Part shown: piece by piece, positions 1 to 10,500 of the stretch | Numbering within the stretch: position 1 is the stretch's first letter | Layout of the letters: each line of letters begins with the position of its first letter | Assembly (NCBI RefSeq): GCF_043290135.1 | Contig: NC_134709.1 | Span: forward strand, 107,650,145-107,714,144 | DNA length: 64,000 nt | Source of the DNA: Rhipicephalus microplus | Lineage: Eukaryota; Arthropoda; Arachnida; Ixodida; Ixodidae | Reading direction: 5' to 3' | Translations under genes and position numbers: made by a program | Notes under the pieces: model-generated | The model's database searches: none | What the model saw: only the letters and a program-made list of their open reading frames with translations | What the model was told of the DNA's origin: nothing

Positions 1-300
1 CGTCTTTCGCAACAGTGGAGGTCAGCGGCGGGATAGGTCCGTCGTTCGCAACAGTGGTTGCAGCGGTGGGATTTCGGAGGTGGCTTCGCAACACCACGAA
101 CCTTTAGGAGCATTAAGTACGAAATGGAACTATCGGTGACGTTCAGCATCGGCGTCAACACGTTACATGGAAAGCTCGAAACGTAACTATCGGTGGCGTC
201 GTCCAACGTCAGTGTCAACACGTTACATGAATCAAGCTCGAAACATGTTGACACCGACGCTATACGCCACCAGCGGGCACGTTTCACGCTTGATGCATCA
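1..300. repeat. Short direct and inverted repeats at the window start
   Basis: An 18-bp motif (CGTCnTTCGCAACAGTGG) occurs at 1-18 and 40-57. A ~57-bp unit starting AACTATCGGTG and ending in CGAAAC is repeated at 128-184 and 185-246. Immediately afterwards, 246-296 resembles its reverse complement (GTTGACACCGACG opposite CGTCAGTGTCAAC), so the stretch could fold. I see no gene here. It may be the edge of a repeat element that begins before the window. Confidence 0.45.
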
Positions 301-381
301 ACTGAACCCCCTTTCTTCTAATCTTTTCATTGATCAAAGGGGATGCTTTCCTTCTACAGGTTAGAAAGATGTCCCTTTTCT

Positions 382-1450
382 TCAATCTTCTGTCAGTTCA
401 TCCCGCTGCTTAGCATGTCTGTGTTCCCTAGAGGCTTCCTGACGTTTTGCTATGGCTCTCTCAACTTCCTCATCCCACCAACTTTTGGGTTTGTGTCTTA
501 TTTTCCGGAGTGACTTGTCACGTGCCTTAGCAAGCTCTAGTTCAAACAGTTTAATTAGATTCGTGAATGTGCACACTGTTTTATTTCTATCAGTGATTAC
601 TTTTTTATTTGTATAGTTGCTATTTCTATTTGCCTTTCTGAATAAATGTTTTTCTGTATTTGCTCATCTTGTCTCCATCCCACTTTCACAGTTCTTCTAA
701 AACTTAACTTGATACGTTTGTGATCGCTACCCAAACTTCCTGAGCCACATTCAAGTATGTGCATTCCCCTGAGCCTGTCGTACATTCTATATGACATCAA
801 TGCGTAATCTATCGTCGACTGCAGCCTTCCTACTTCCCATGTTATTTGCCCTTCACACTTCTCAGTACTGCTGCAAATTATCAAGTTATGCCTTTCACAT
901 ATATCCATGATCATTTTGCCTGTTGGGTTGTTATATGCGTCTATATCTTCTATGTGTGCATTCATAACTCTTAGTATAATTATCTCGCACTCTCTTCCTA
1001 ATTCTTCAATGTCCTTTGATATACACTCCGCCACTGCCTGTTTTTCCTCTCTGGTCTTTGCTCCCGTCCACACGTACACCAAACCAAAGAGTGTCATTTG
1101 CCCTGCCACTTTCTTTTTTAGCCATAAATGTTCCTTGCACTCTTGCTTTACGCTTTGCCAGTCTGTACTTTTATGAATGAATGCCCAATACCTACCCCCT
1201 TTCTGCTGCCTTCTGTTCTATTACAATATTCCCATGCGTAGTCCGGATTGTTAGGACGTTGTTCTATGTCTCTAAGATGTGTTTCTACAAAACCATATAC
1301 CATCGGCCTCTCCTCGTTTAGCTGTTCTTCTATCTCTTCCCACTTCAGTCTGTTGCTGCCACCTTGCATGTCACGTGCCTTAGGAAGCTCTAGCTCAAAC
1401 AGTGTAAATAGATTCGTGTTTGTCCACGCTGTTTTATTATCGTCATCCAT
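382..1450 (-). pseudogene. RTE-clade LINE remnant: APE-type endonuclease domain, frameshifted
   Basis: Two minus-strand reading frames (1450-1148 and 1109-597) together cover most of an apurinic-like endonuclease (EEP fold) of an RTE-type non-LTR retrotransposon; a third (576-382) is the linker that follows it. Visible landmarks are VETHL (the metal-binding glutamate region), the YAWEYCNRTEGSRKG segment, an asparagine-rich NAHIEDIDAYNN block where GDxN is expected, TSTIDYALMS-like QSTIDYALM, and the terminal GSDHKRIKL (SDH motif). In an intact element this domain nicks target DNA to prime reverse transcription. It is dead here: at least one frameshift near 1109-1148, and the GD of the GDxN motif has become RV. 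No RT follows. Clade assignment is from resemblance to tick endonuclease-reverse transcriptases remembered by eye. Confidence 0.75.
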
Positions 1451-1500
1451 TACTTTCTAAATTTGTTTAGTTGCTGTTTCTATTTGCCTTTCTGAATAAA
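512..1500 (-). repeat. 130-bp direct duplication flanking the RTE endonuclease remnant
   Basis: Positions 512-643 and 1371-1500 are close direct copies of each other (both begin GTCACGTGCCTTAG and end TTTGCCTTTCTGAATAAA). The left copy is in its normal place after the endonuclease domain. The right copy precedes the domain, so on the minus strand the linker is read, then the endonuclease starts, then the linker recurs. This is expected if two tandem element copies lost the material between them. Confidence 0.8.
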
Positions 1501-1509
1501 AAATTTATT

Positions 1510-2536
1510 GCAGGAAAGTTCTCCTTGCCACCAAGTGGTGCGCCATCTACCGTCGACCACAGTTCTAGGCTAACGGGTTGTCTTCTTATTCACTGGCCTT
1601 TAAGTTTTCTACTGCCGCGTAGCGCATTGGTAGTTCGCGGTTGTCACGCGAAGCGCTTAACTGCAGTATGAACATGACATTGGTGTTGTATAGGAGGATC
1701 AAAACTACCATGGCTCCGCCTCAAGCGGCGTTCTGCCGGCTAGGTGTCACTTTGTGACAAAGATTGTGACTGATAACAGTTATGCTCATGGATTGTTTTC
1801 CAGGCAGAAGTTCGTAGACGCAGATGCAAAAAGTGCATCGCGTTTAAAAGTGAATGGTGAAAATTATTTGTACGCAGTCAGAAAGAAGACAGACCATCGA
1901 TTAGGGAAGGGATGTTTTCAGGGTGCTGCGGTGCTGTCGACCGCCGCTGACAGTAGCGAATGTGTCGTGAAGACGCTTTCGGCCATGCACTCGTGTGCTT
2001 CATGAACATTTGTGGTTGACTGTACGTGGGACCTGTCGAATTTTCTTCTTGTTCACAATGTGCCTGAACTCTTAGGCGCTGCTTGATAAACTGATATCGC
2101 GGGGTGCCGACGTCCTATAACATTCATGTTACCCTCAGAAGAATCTGAGTGTTTTTTTTCCTAGATACTGGCTTATTTTGGGAGAAACAGTGCCGTGTGA
2201 AACTGGTTAATACTTCAAGTCCGGAAGAGGAATTCAGGTTGTAGCTGGGAAAGATTGATTAAAAAGGTATGTCTTCATTACAAGCAGACAATAGTAATGT
2301 AAGAGTATATATAGGCATTTTTGATTTTGCTTTTTTCAGGCATTCACTTTCACCATACGAAAATTCCTACCATGCTACTTCAACATAAGCACGTCTTTGT
2401 GAACAGGGTGTTTCTAAGATATTGTGCTAATCACACTGTCTGCGTGTCGCTAATATTCGTGTATAAGTTGAACATACGACTACGCTGGTGTGACAGTTTA
2501 ACGTAGAATAACGGCTGCATGAGAAGGCCATTATTT
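1510..2536. other. Non-coding stretch with one dispersed-repeat end
   Basis: No coding region is supported. The only recognisable item is at about 2018-2075 (GTACGTGGGACCTGTCGAA..., then TTCTTGTTCACAATGTGCC), which is clearly similar to 59460-59512 and, more weakly, to 58485-58512. These are probably the conserved end of one dispersed repeat family. Confidence 0.5.
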
Positions 2537-2690
2537 CGATCGATATGTGGGGCTTAACGTCCTAAAAAACAATGTGATCATGAGAGACGCCGTAGTGGCG
2601 GGCTCGGGAAATTTCTACCTAGACAATGTATTTGAGGCGCACCGAATTTCTATGATTGTGCTCGGAGTTATTTTATTCCCTCTGGTGTTA
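2537..2690 (-). mobile_element. Ruka-type SINE, 3' part only
   Basis: Read on the minus strand this ends in a diverged copy of the conserved Ruka 3' region: TTTCCnGAGCCCnCCACTACGGCGTCTCTCAT then ...GACGTTAAnCCCCACATATC. On the plus strand the diagnostic piece is GAGAGACGCCGTAGTGG at 2582-2598. The tRNA-like head is missing or too decayed to see. Flanking target-site duplications are not evident. Confidence 0.7.
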
Positions 2691-2879
2691 CTTGTTTTGC
2701 ATACTAGAATTTCGCCCATTGAGAACAAACGCTTCTATTTCCCGTATTTTTGCTTGGTGTGTCCTAGTTCGGTGCCTTCCACTGGGAAGTTGTTTCTGTC
2801 CACTTCTTTTTCTTAACATTTGCAATGAAATAATTCTAATATTGTTTTCTTATGGTTACTGAACTGGACTCATAAAGCA

Positions 2880-3535
2880 AAAAACTAGGCCTGAAAACTT
2901 ATATGCAGAAAACTAAAGTAATGTGCAACCGTCTTCGCAGAAAACAGGACTTGGAGATAGGTGGAGAGACGCTGGAATTTGGGAAGGAATACGTCTATTT
3001 TGACGGGTAGTAACCGCGGAGCCGAACCATGAGAGTAAAATAGCTAGAAAAATAATGAATGGATGGATCACATTCGGCAAAGATTATCCAATCGTGAATA
3101 GTAATATGCCACTAGCCCTCAGAAGGAAGGTATATACAGATGCTTCTTTCCGGTACTTACCTACGGAGCAAAAACATGAATGCTTACACAGAGGGTTCAT
3201 CTTAAATCGAGAATGAAGCAGTCAGCGATGGAAAGGAAAATTATAGGTGTAACCATAAGAGCCAAGGAGATAGCAGGGTGGGTCAAGGAACAAATAGCTG
3301 AAATCAAGAAAAATAAATGGACATGGGCCGGACACGTAACACGTAGGTACGGTAATGACTGGTTAATAAGGTTAACTGACTGAATTCCCAGAGAAAGCTT
3401 GTTCACGAAGGGGCGACAAAGCTAGGTGGCCATATAACATTAAAAAGTTCGCTTGTATAACATGGCCGGGCCGATTGGCGGATCATGGCAAATGCATTTG
3501 CCCTGTAGTGGGCGTAGTCAGGCTGATGGTGATAA
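2880..3535 (+). pseudogene. RTE-clade LINE, C-terminal RT tail and 3' end
   Basis: Translating with frame changes gives the end of an RTE ORF2: KTKVMCN, then an EYVYL-type block, VTAEPNHES, the conserved QSAMERKIIGVTIRAK segment (3216-3275), and KNKWTWAGHV (3312-3341). It closes with a GGCGGATCATGGCAAATGCATTTGCCCTGTAGTGGG-type terminus followed by a (GAT)-like tail at about 3519-3540. In the same family the terminal part of the second copy at 14.3-15.08 kb matches segment for segment. Several stops and frameshifts are present, and everything 5' of the C-terminal third is absent, as is typical of 5'-truncated retrotransposition. A 67-aa open frame (3180-3383) is the largest surviving piece. 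Confidence 0.8.
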
Positions 3536-3848
3536 TGATAAATGCCGCCTTTACATTCGTTGGCATTCTTGTCAGTCTATTCGCACTAATCACTGCTACT
3601 AAATCACACAAGGCCCCACACTTGTGTTGACCTAAACTGGGGAGTATGATGCGGATATCTCATCACTACTGCGCTTTACTAGTGGTACGTATACTGGCTA
3701 AAGTTTCACAAATAACATAGTCGAGGATGAGATGCTTTAGTTTGGCAACGCACGCAATAAAAATAGTTATACTAGTGATATATTCAATATTACATGAAAC
3801 ATTCGAAACCATCATGCCCTAGCTAATTGATGTGTTATACTGGAGAAC
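3536..3848. other. Short intergenic stretch
   Basis: AT-rich sequence between the RTE 3' end and the candidate secreted-protein ORF. I see no repeat or coding signal. An AATAAA at 3757 is on the plus strand and does not serve the minus-strand ORF. Confidence 0.5.
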
Positions 3849-4178
3849 CTAACATTGATATCCAGAAGACCATCGCCTGTTACGTGTGTTATACCTGACG
3901 GGGTGTGATCGATATTGAGGGAAACCCTTGTTTTGGTTCCCGCTTTTTCGTCCGAAATATCCAGCACCTTGTGACCGTTGGTTTTTGTCTTTGCTCTTGG
4001 CGTTGTGTCGCTGTCTACCACGGTCTTTTCTCCCCACACTACCAGACAAATGTAATTGGGGGCTTGGGGCAGGCAACGGTAGTGCGAGGGCAGATGACGG
4101 AGCTCCATTTTCTCTCGAGGACAGAAGAAAACCGAAGACGAGAAGTGTGACCACCATGGGAAAGGCTAAGGGTCTCAT
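3849..4178 (-). CDS. Candidate small secreted basic protein (109 aa)
   Basis: The first ATG in this frame is at 4178; the frame is open further upstream only from a TTG. The product starts with MRPLAFPMVVTLLVFGFLL, a convincing signal peptide (basic residue, then a hydrophobic core), and continues through a proline/leucine stretch into a strongly basic tail rich in R, K, Q, N and G, ending in a single cysteine. Two Gly-Arg-Lys tripeptides (after SGSV and after GAGYF) resemble amidation/cleavage sites of neuropeptide precursors, but I recognise no known peptide family. A TATATA box lies about 60 bp upstream of the ATG, which fits this start. A different minus frame (4108-3812) and a plus frame are also open across the region, so the coding claim is not secure. 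No poly(A) signal was found downstream on the minus strand. It could be a gene, a first exon, or chance. Confidence 0.35.
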   Translation of the reverse strand: MRPLAFPMVVTLLVFGFLLSSRENGAPSSALALPLPAPSPQLHLSGSVGRKDRGRQRHNAKSKDKNQRSQGAGYFGRKSGNQNKGFPQYRSHPVRYNTRNRRWSSGYQC

Positions 4179-4230
4179 AATGCGCACACACTGGGAGTTT
4201 TCGACAAGAATTTTAAAAGCATTCAAGTTC

Positions 4231-4240
4231 CACTATATAT
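4231..4240 (-). promoter_or_regulatory. Candidate TATA box for the 3849-4178 ORF
   Basis: Minus-strand reading gives ATATATAGTG, whose TATATA lies about 60 bp before the ATG at 4178. A start site some 30 bp downstream would give a leader of about 30 nt. AT-rich DNA produces such motifs by chance, so this only supports, and does not prove, a promoter. Confidence 0.3.
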
Positions 4241-4379
4241 GCTGGTGCACGATAAAAGAGCTCTCATTTTATTCGTGTACCTTTCTTGGTTTAGTTTTCA
4301 TGGAAAGTGTTAGGTGTAAATTGTGTTTTACTATAAAGTCTTGTTGCATCGATCATGAAGGCAAAGGCCACTGAAGGAC

Positions 4380-7310
4380 GCGCAAATAATAAAAGATTTA
4401 TTACAGCAGAATTGTTCACAAGTGGGCTTTACAGTGAAGATGATTTGAAAAGTGCATGCGTAAATCGTGAAGTTGCTCACCGTATTTACCATACGCATAT
4501 TGTGCAAACTATTTTACGAATTCAACGTTACCGTGCTAGCGTGATTTACGTGTTCTACTAAGAACATGACGGTAATCTCAAAGGCAACCTTTGAACTGGT
4601 TTTGGCGTTCATGGTTCAGTCATTTGATTCGCAGCGAACTACGGCGGAAAAAGCATTGCTTTCTTTCAGAAAGCTGAGTTGAGAGAGAGCTATGAATAAA
4701 TTAGCGGAGTTTTCGCGCTTGCTTTCAATTCCAAGAATTTCCGGCTTAACAGAAAAGTGTGGTAATAATTCTGCAACATATTCGCATTTCGCTTTCGTTG
4801 CGTTCTTTATTATTCTTAAATTTTGTTTTACTAATTCGAAGAAGCATTTTTCGTGCAGGAAGACAGGCCATCATTATCAGTTTTTTTTTAATTTCTCTTT
4901 TTTGAATCCCTCAATCATCTTCCGCTAGGAACGCCACCTTCGCTAGTTGTGCTCGCAACACTGTCTCACAACACTAAAAGTTACTCCCCGCAACGTAAGC
5001 TTGCGGTATGTCATAGCAATTGATTTTAGGGCACATAGTAGGTTTTGTATGTTCCTCAAATATTTTTACTATATTGAAGAGCCAATGTCTCAGTAACCTA
5101 AATTGGCGTATAACACTACATATATGTGTTTCTTTTCAATTAAGCGCTCTTGTAGTTCATATCTACTAAAAGCTGGCTAACATGGCATCGGTGAACTTTT
5201 TACTTGTAGGACCTAAATAATAAGTTGATTCGCATTTTTCCAAATTTGAAGCGCATAAAATATGGAATGCGTAATTTCAATTCTCGTACAGTAGTTTTAT
5301 GCAATTATGCACAATTATAGTGAAGTGTTTTTTGAATATATAGTAAATATTCCTACCTAACTAATAAAAACAAGTTTTTCATTAGAATAATCAAGCTAAA
5401 GAGGCTGAGAGGTTCAGTGGTCAACAACTTGCTGGTTTAGTGTTCAGGACTTCAGTATATGTCAACGGCATTTACTATCATTTAAAAGAAAACTATTGGT
5501 TGCCCCGAAATTTCTACGTGGTAAGCACCTTCTAAATCTTCAGCATTTTAACTTGTCAACAGGCACGACCGACAAAAGATCAATGAACACAGAACCTCAA
5601 AGCGTTGACACAGGCACGTCATCGAAAGGTACAAATAAAAAGGCGCACATCTTCTGAGACTACCTAATAAGTTAGCCGACGGTTTCTTATATGAAGCTGA
5701 CCCCGGACAAATATTTTGACCTCGTTGCTTTTTTTTTCAAAAAAATGCACTTTAAGCGTACGATGGGCTTTTATAGAATGCGTGTTCTCTGACTGCTTGC
5801 TTTCAAGAAAAAAGCGGTTTTCAGCCATAACAACAGCTTTTAAAAACCGTGATTATGAAAATTGTGCACCAAAATACACTCCCCAAATAGCAAAGAAACA
5901 ATAATTAGAATGACTGCCTCCCCAAGTGCCCTTCATTCTCACTATCACGCTAACGATGAATGAAAGCGGATCGCTTATACGTTATTGTAAATTTTTGTCG
6001 TATAAGTCGTTGTGGAATTTCACTAGTGATTTCTATTGAGCCGCGATGCAAAACAAACACAGTGTTATATAGCAAACACAGTGTGCTTATGCACTGCTGG
6101 CGATTGATACTCGCCAAACTCTTCTATAATCTCGTACTGTGGTGTCAGTGGTACAACAGACACCAATACCAAGAGCATAAGATATTGTTTCTTTGATATA
6201 TGCCTCAGCTCGCTATGCTTTCTGCCTGCACGGACAAGATTTTAAAAAAAATAAAGCCCACATAATATTCTTGATTTTTCTTTGAAATTATCATACGGCG
6301 CACGCTCATTTCGTTTCAATTTTATGGCATGTGTTCAGAGAAAGGCTTTCTCTTGGGTGTACCGACTGAGTTTCTTTTTCGTAAAATTTACATATGGCAC
6401 CACAAAGACGCTGCAAGCATTCTACCCCAATCTATTTTGACACAGTGTTTCATTTCAAGACCGCAACAAACGAACAACTGTCCCATTGTTTCGCGATTTC
6501 AGAGGCAATCCTACTTCAAGACTTTATGAAAAATTCAATTTTACTCTCCGAATTTATTATTTTTGTGCTTACGAAACATTGTAAGTCGAAATCACAAAGA
6601 CAGAATTCTTAGTAACTCTCATTGCAAAGACAGAAATAAAAATTTCGCTTTTGAACACAGACGATGTAGATCCGGGGGACCTTTCTATGCTCTCACTTGC
6701 TGTTAATTTTGGGATATTTTCACTTGTACTAGAAACTGCGAAACGCATAGAACGATGTGCTCTAAGGTGACGTCCGGAACGGTGTACAATAAATGTACTT
6801 ACAACACACCCGCATAAGGCGAAGACAGAGCAGCTGGCGAGATACACAATCATATTGTGGGTACTTGGCGCAACTTGCTTATCCCCCCGTAAACATTCAC
6901 ACACGCTTCCACTGAAGAAACACTCACCATACACAGCACTTACTGCCAACTGTATATACTGTGCGTAACTGTTCATCATATGTAACAGAAGATGATTCTC
7001 AAAAGCCATGAACACAATAAAGCGCATGCACAATGTTTCCCGCCGCGATGCAACATTCAACCTCTGCTTAAATAAATACCCAATTAAAGAAGACAGAGAG
7101 AGAAATTTATCATGAGATAGGAACTGAGAGGTCAGTTTGAATCGATTTTTTACCTGCTGTTAAGTGTTAGATAAGGAAAGAGGGTGGTAGAGAAAGTGTA
7201 AAGATGGTGTTGGTGAAGATATATCGATGAAGGTGATGATGGTTCGTTACCTCAGAAAGTCAAAAGCTAGTTATAGTCTTTCATCAAGCTCTGTATCTAT
7301 CAAAAACTTT
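4380..7310. other. Intergenic AT-rich DNA, nothing recognised
   Basis: Open frames up to 163 aa occur on both strands (for example 7060-6569, minus) but show no domain, no motif set and no neighbouring promoter or poly(A) context. Composition is AT-rich with short homopolymers. I see no repeat family, RNA gene or mobile element. Confidence 0.5.
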
Positions 7311-7322
7311 TTTAAAGTTTTT

Positions 7323-7567
7323 TTGCCTGGTCACGGTGGTCCACTTGCTAGGGTACTCGGCTGCTGACCTGCAGGTGGCGGGATCAAATCCCGGCTGCGG
7401 AAGCTGCATTTCGAATGGAGGAGGATATGCTGTAGGCCCATGTGCTCACATTTGGATAAACGGTAAAGAACCCCAGGGGGTCGTACGTTCCGGAGACCTC
7501 CAGCACGGCGCCTCTCATGATCATATGGTGGTTTTGTGACGTTAAACCTCACATATCAATCAATCAA
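7323..7567 (+). mobile_element. Ruka-type tRNA-derived SINE
   Basis: The head contains Pol III-type internal promoter boxes: an A-box-like GGTCCACTTGCTAGGGTAC region at 7338-7357 and a B-box-like GGGATCAAATCCC at 7380-7392. The conserved Ruka body follows (GTAGGCCCATGTGCTCA, AAAGAACCCC, GGCGCCTCTCATGATCATATGG) and a short ATCAATCAATCA tail ends it. Ruka is a SINE family described from ixodid ticks. Target-site duplications are not obvious here. Confidence 0.9.
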
Positions 7568-7569
7568 TT

Positions 7570-10500
7570 TGTACAGAAATTTGAAAACACCGTGCCGATG
7601 ATGACGTGAAGGTGCCCAAAACTGTTTTTGATTCCTGTGTCTTTGAAGTAGAAATTTAAAAAGTAGCCATTGATTTTCCTTTTGTGTTAATCGTGGGCAC
7701 ACACGCAATAGGTGTTGAAAGGTTTCCTGAGTGCAAAATATCTCGTAGTTCGACCTCAGGAAACGGAGTGAACCCTATAAGATGCCGTTTTGTCCTGGAG
7801 CTTATGAGCGTCGAGTAGTAGAAGCATGTGGGGCGTCTAGTTCTTGCATCATGAACACGACATCAAGACGGTCATCAAAGGCTAGCGAGGGTTAGCGGTC
7901 GTTTTTTGAGGAAATACCAGTCGCTCGGCAACGTAATCTTTCACGATGTCCCCTTGTCCCCTTCACTCCTTGTTAAGGGCCGAGGTTGACCGCATCCCAC
8001 CACTGCCACCAGTTGTAAAGGTCTCGAAGGTTAATTGGCAGGTACGGCGTATTTTCTTTAAGGTAGCTGGCTCCCCACCGTCGTATCGATAGCCGATGCT
8101 CGCCAGTGAGGGGATGCGTTAAGAGATATAGAACGAAGGTCTATATAAATGATAGTTGAAAGATAGAACTGTAAAGAGATTCAGCAGAGAATCCGCTATG
8201 TACAATGATTCAGTTCATGATTCAGCGATTATTTACAAAATATCTTTGGCTTTTATAACCTACCATCTTCTCACACGGAGGTCCGAAGAAGGTTGTGACC
8301 ACTCTTGCCACAAATACGTGACGAAGTTTCAATGGTCCATCTACCAGAAAGGGTGCAGATATTGCACCACTTGGCTGAGCGGAAACGTCCAATGGTAGCA
8401 ACAGCACACCACGCATAGGTGCACCCGGCCCACGCCTTAAAGGTACCGCCGGGCGAGAAGGTAGAGTCCGAAGAGGGCAAGTTGAGCTTCTCCGTGGAGA
8501 TGGCCTCTAAATCGAACGTCAGCAGTGATCCATAGCTGCTTTCAGCTACAGGCTTCCAGAACTCTCTCAAACATTGCAGTCCAAACGCTCAATCCCTGAG
8601 AACAGCTTCTTCGCGTTCCCACGCTTTCAGGCTGAAAGTGCTTTTGCGGCAATTTCGCGTCGGCCACGACAGCCGAGTGAAGAAGTTGACTCCAAGAGAA
8701 CCGCCACATTGGTGCCGTCCCACACTGTTCGAACCTGTTCAACAAAAGGGTTGTCTCTTGAAGCTTTATTAAGACCCGACCACTACTTGGCGCCTCTACA
8801 GGACAGCGGCTAGCCCAGTAGGCGCCGTAGGGGCTGAAAGCAACCTAGCAGACCGGCTTACGTACAATGGCGTCTGCCCGGATGTACTGCCGGGCCAAAC
8901 GTAACATCCTATGGTACACAACCACCAGAGCTCAGAATGGCTGCTTTTCTTGAGGGGTAAATCATAAGCTTGCATTCAATGCTATTGTGATGAGAGATGT
9001 GTGCGTGTGTGGTGGTGTGCAGTGTAAAAGCCGACATAGACATAGAGGAATTCGTGGGGCAGAAGGGCGGTGGAAGAGCTAGCGCAACGACGTAGACTAC
9101 GATGAGTTGCGGCAAAAGGAGGAAATGAGTACGGGTGGGTTGTAGCGAGACTGGGTTCAGAAGGGTATGCTTGGTTCGGGTGGTAGCGTTCACCAGGGTC
9201 GCGGTCATGGTTTTGTCCCAAGTGCCTAGCGGGGTTCAAGGGTTGGAGTGGCTTATTTCGCTTGAGCTCAAAAGTGGATGGTTCCTGGTCCACACGTCGG
9301 AGAATAGGTCTGCGTGGCTTCATCGACCTCGGTCTGAGGCACCGACCTGCTCCGTTGGCACATCTACTTCAGCGTCACCCTGTTCTTCGGCGAACGCGTG
9401 TGGTGTCCGCATCCCAGAGTTGCATTGCGCCTACGCAGACGTGCTCCGCAAGCGTATCAACCAGCAGCCGGTGAGACTTTTCTTTTTGCTGAGACTCAGA
9501 TTGGGCTTGTGTGTGGCTTCTCCTTGTCATAACGCGTCGTGTCCCCATGTAACATCCTTGTTGTGTGTCCTTTTTTGTATGTGTCTTCGTAAAAGGAAAA
9601 AAACAGAAAAAAACGCCTCCCCAGTTTCTTTAGAACGTAGCTATACCCGACGCAACTTGTTCTTATGTCTTTATTATTCAGAAGAACCTCATTTCAATGA
9701 CCCCACGTAGGGCGCCATTGTAGCGCCATTGCTAGGCGCATGCACTAACATGTCATTAAATGTCAAGTATCACCGCTACATGACCTTCGATACTAAATGA
9801 GCCCTTTTTTAGGGCGCCCGTTGCTTGCCAGTATTGATTGATACTTCCGAACGATATTGCTTATGTTTGGGAGTGCATTTGATTATTTGGTTTTAGTTGC
9901 TGGCCTCGGGCTGGGCGGTGTCACTAGGGTTCTTCTAAATAGTGCTGTTTTTCTATTTAATTTACATCCTTCGATGCAGACCTTGTTTAAGGCACCTTGC
10001 GGGAAACGTTTTTCAACTACTGTTTTCTTTAGGTTTCTTAAGTGGCGAACATATTCGCCATAGTTTCTACACATCATTGTTAAACAGCCCACTTTTCCAA
10101 CTAAAATCTCTTGCTGACAGTGTTTCGTGTGGTGACCAAAGTAATAGTAGTCGTGCTGTCTGTTGGTGTTCTTTAAAGCATGAGCTTTAACTTCTTATTT
10201 ACAAAGACCGTGCTTAGGAGTCTATAATATTGGGACAATAGTGCATATTAAGAAGAATCCAAGGGTGACACTTGTTCTAGCCATCAATGGATGTGTTCAG
10301 TGCACTGAAGTGATGTTTCCACAAAATAAATATCCTCTGTATAGGTGTAAGGCTTTACTCGAGATGAATCCAACAGCTAAGGTCCCTATTTTCCAGTAAA
10401 TATTCTGGGTTTTCTTGGTGCAAAATGAGTCCCTATATATACTCTTTCTAATGTTTAATTAGTATTAGCTTTTGTGACATCGAATTTGATTCATCCCACT

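Noticed and set aside
3928..4374. 148-aa plus-strand ORF opposite the candidate secreted protein
   Set aside because: Cys/Trp/Arg-heavy with no signal or domain; the antisense frame is more protein-like and has a TATA box.
9135..9710. 191-aa plus-strand ORF
   Set aside because: Biased composition, opposite-strand ORF equally open, no domain or promoter context; kept only as a note in the intergenic entry.
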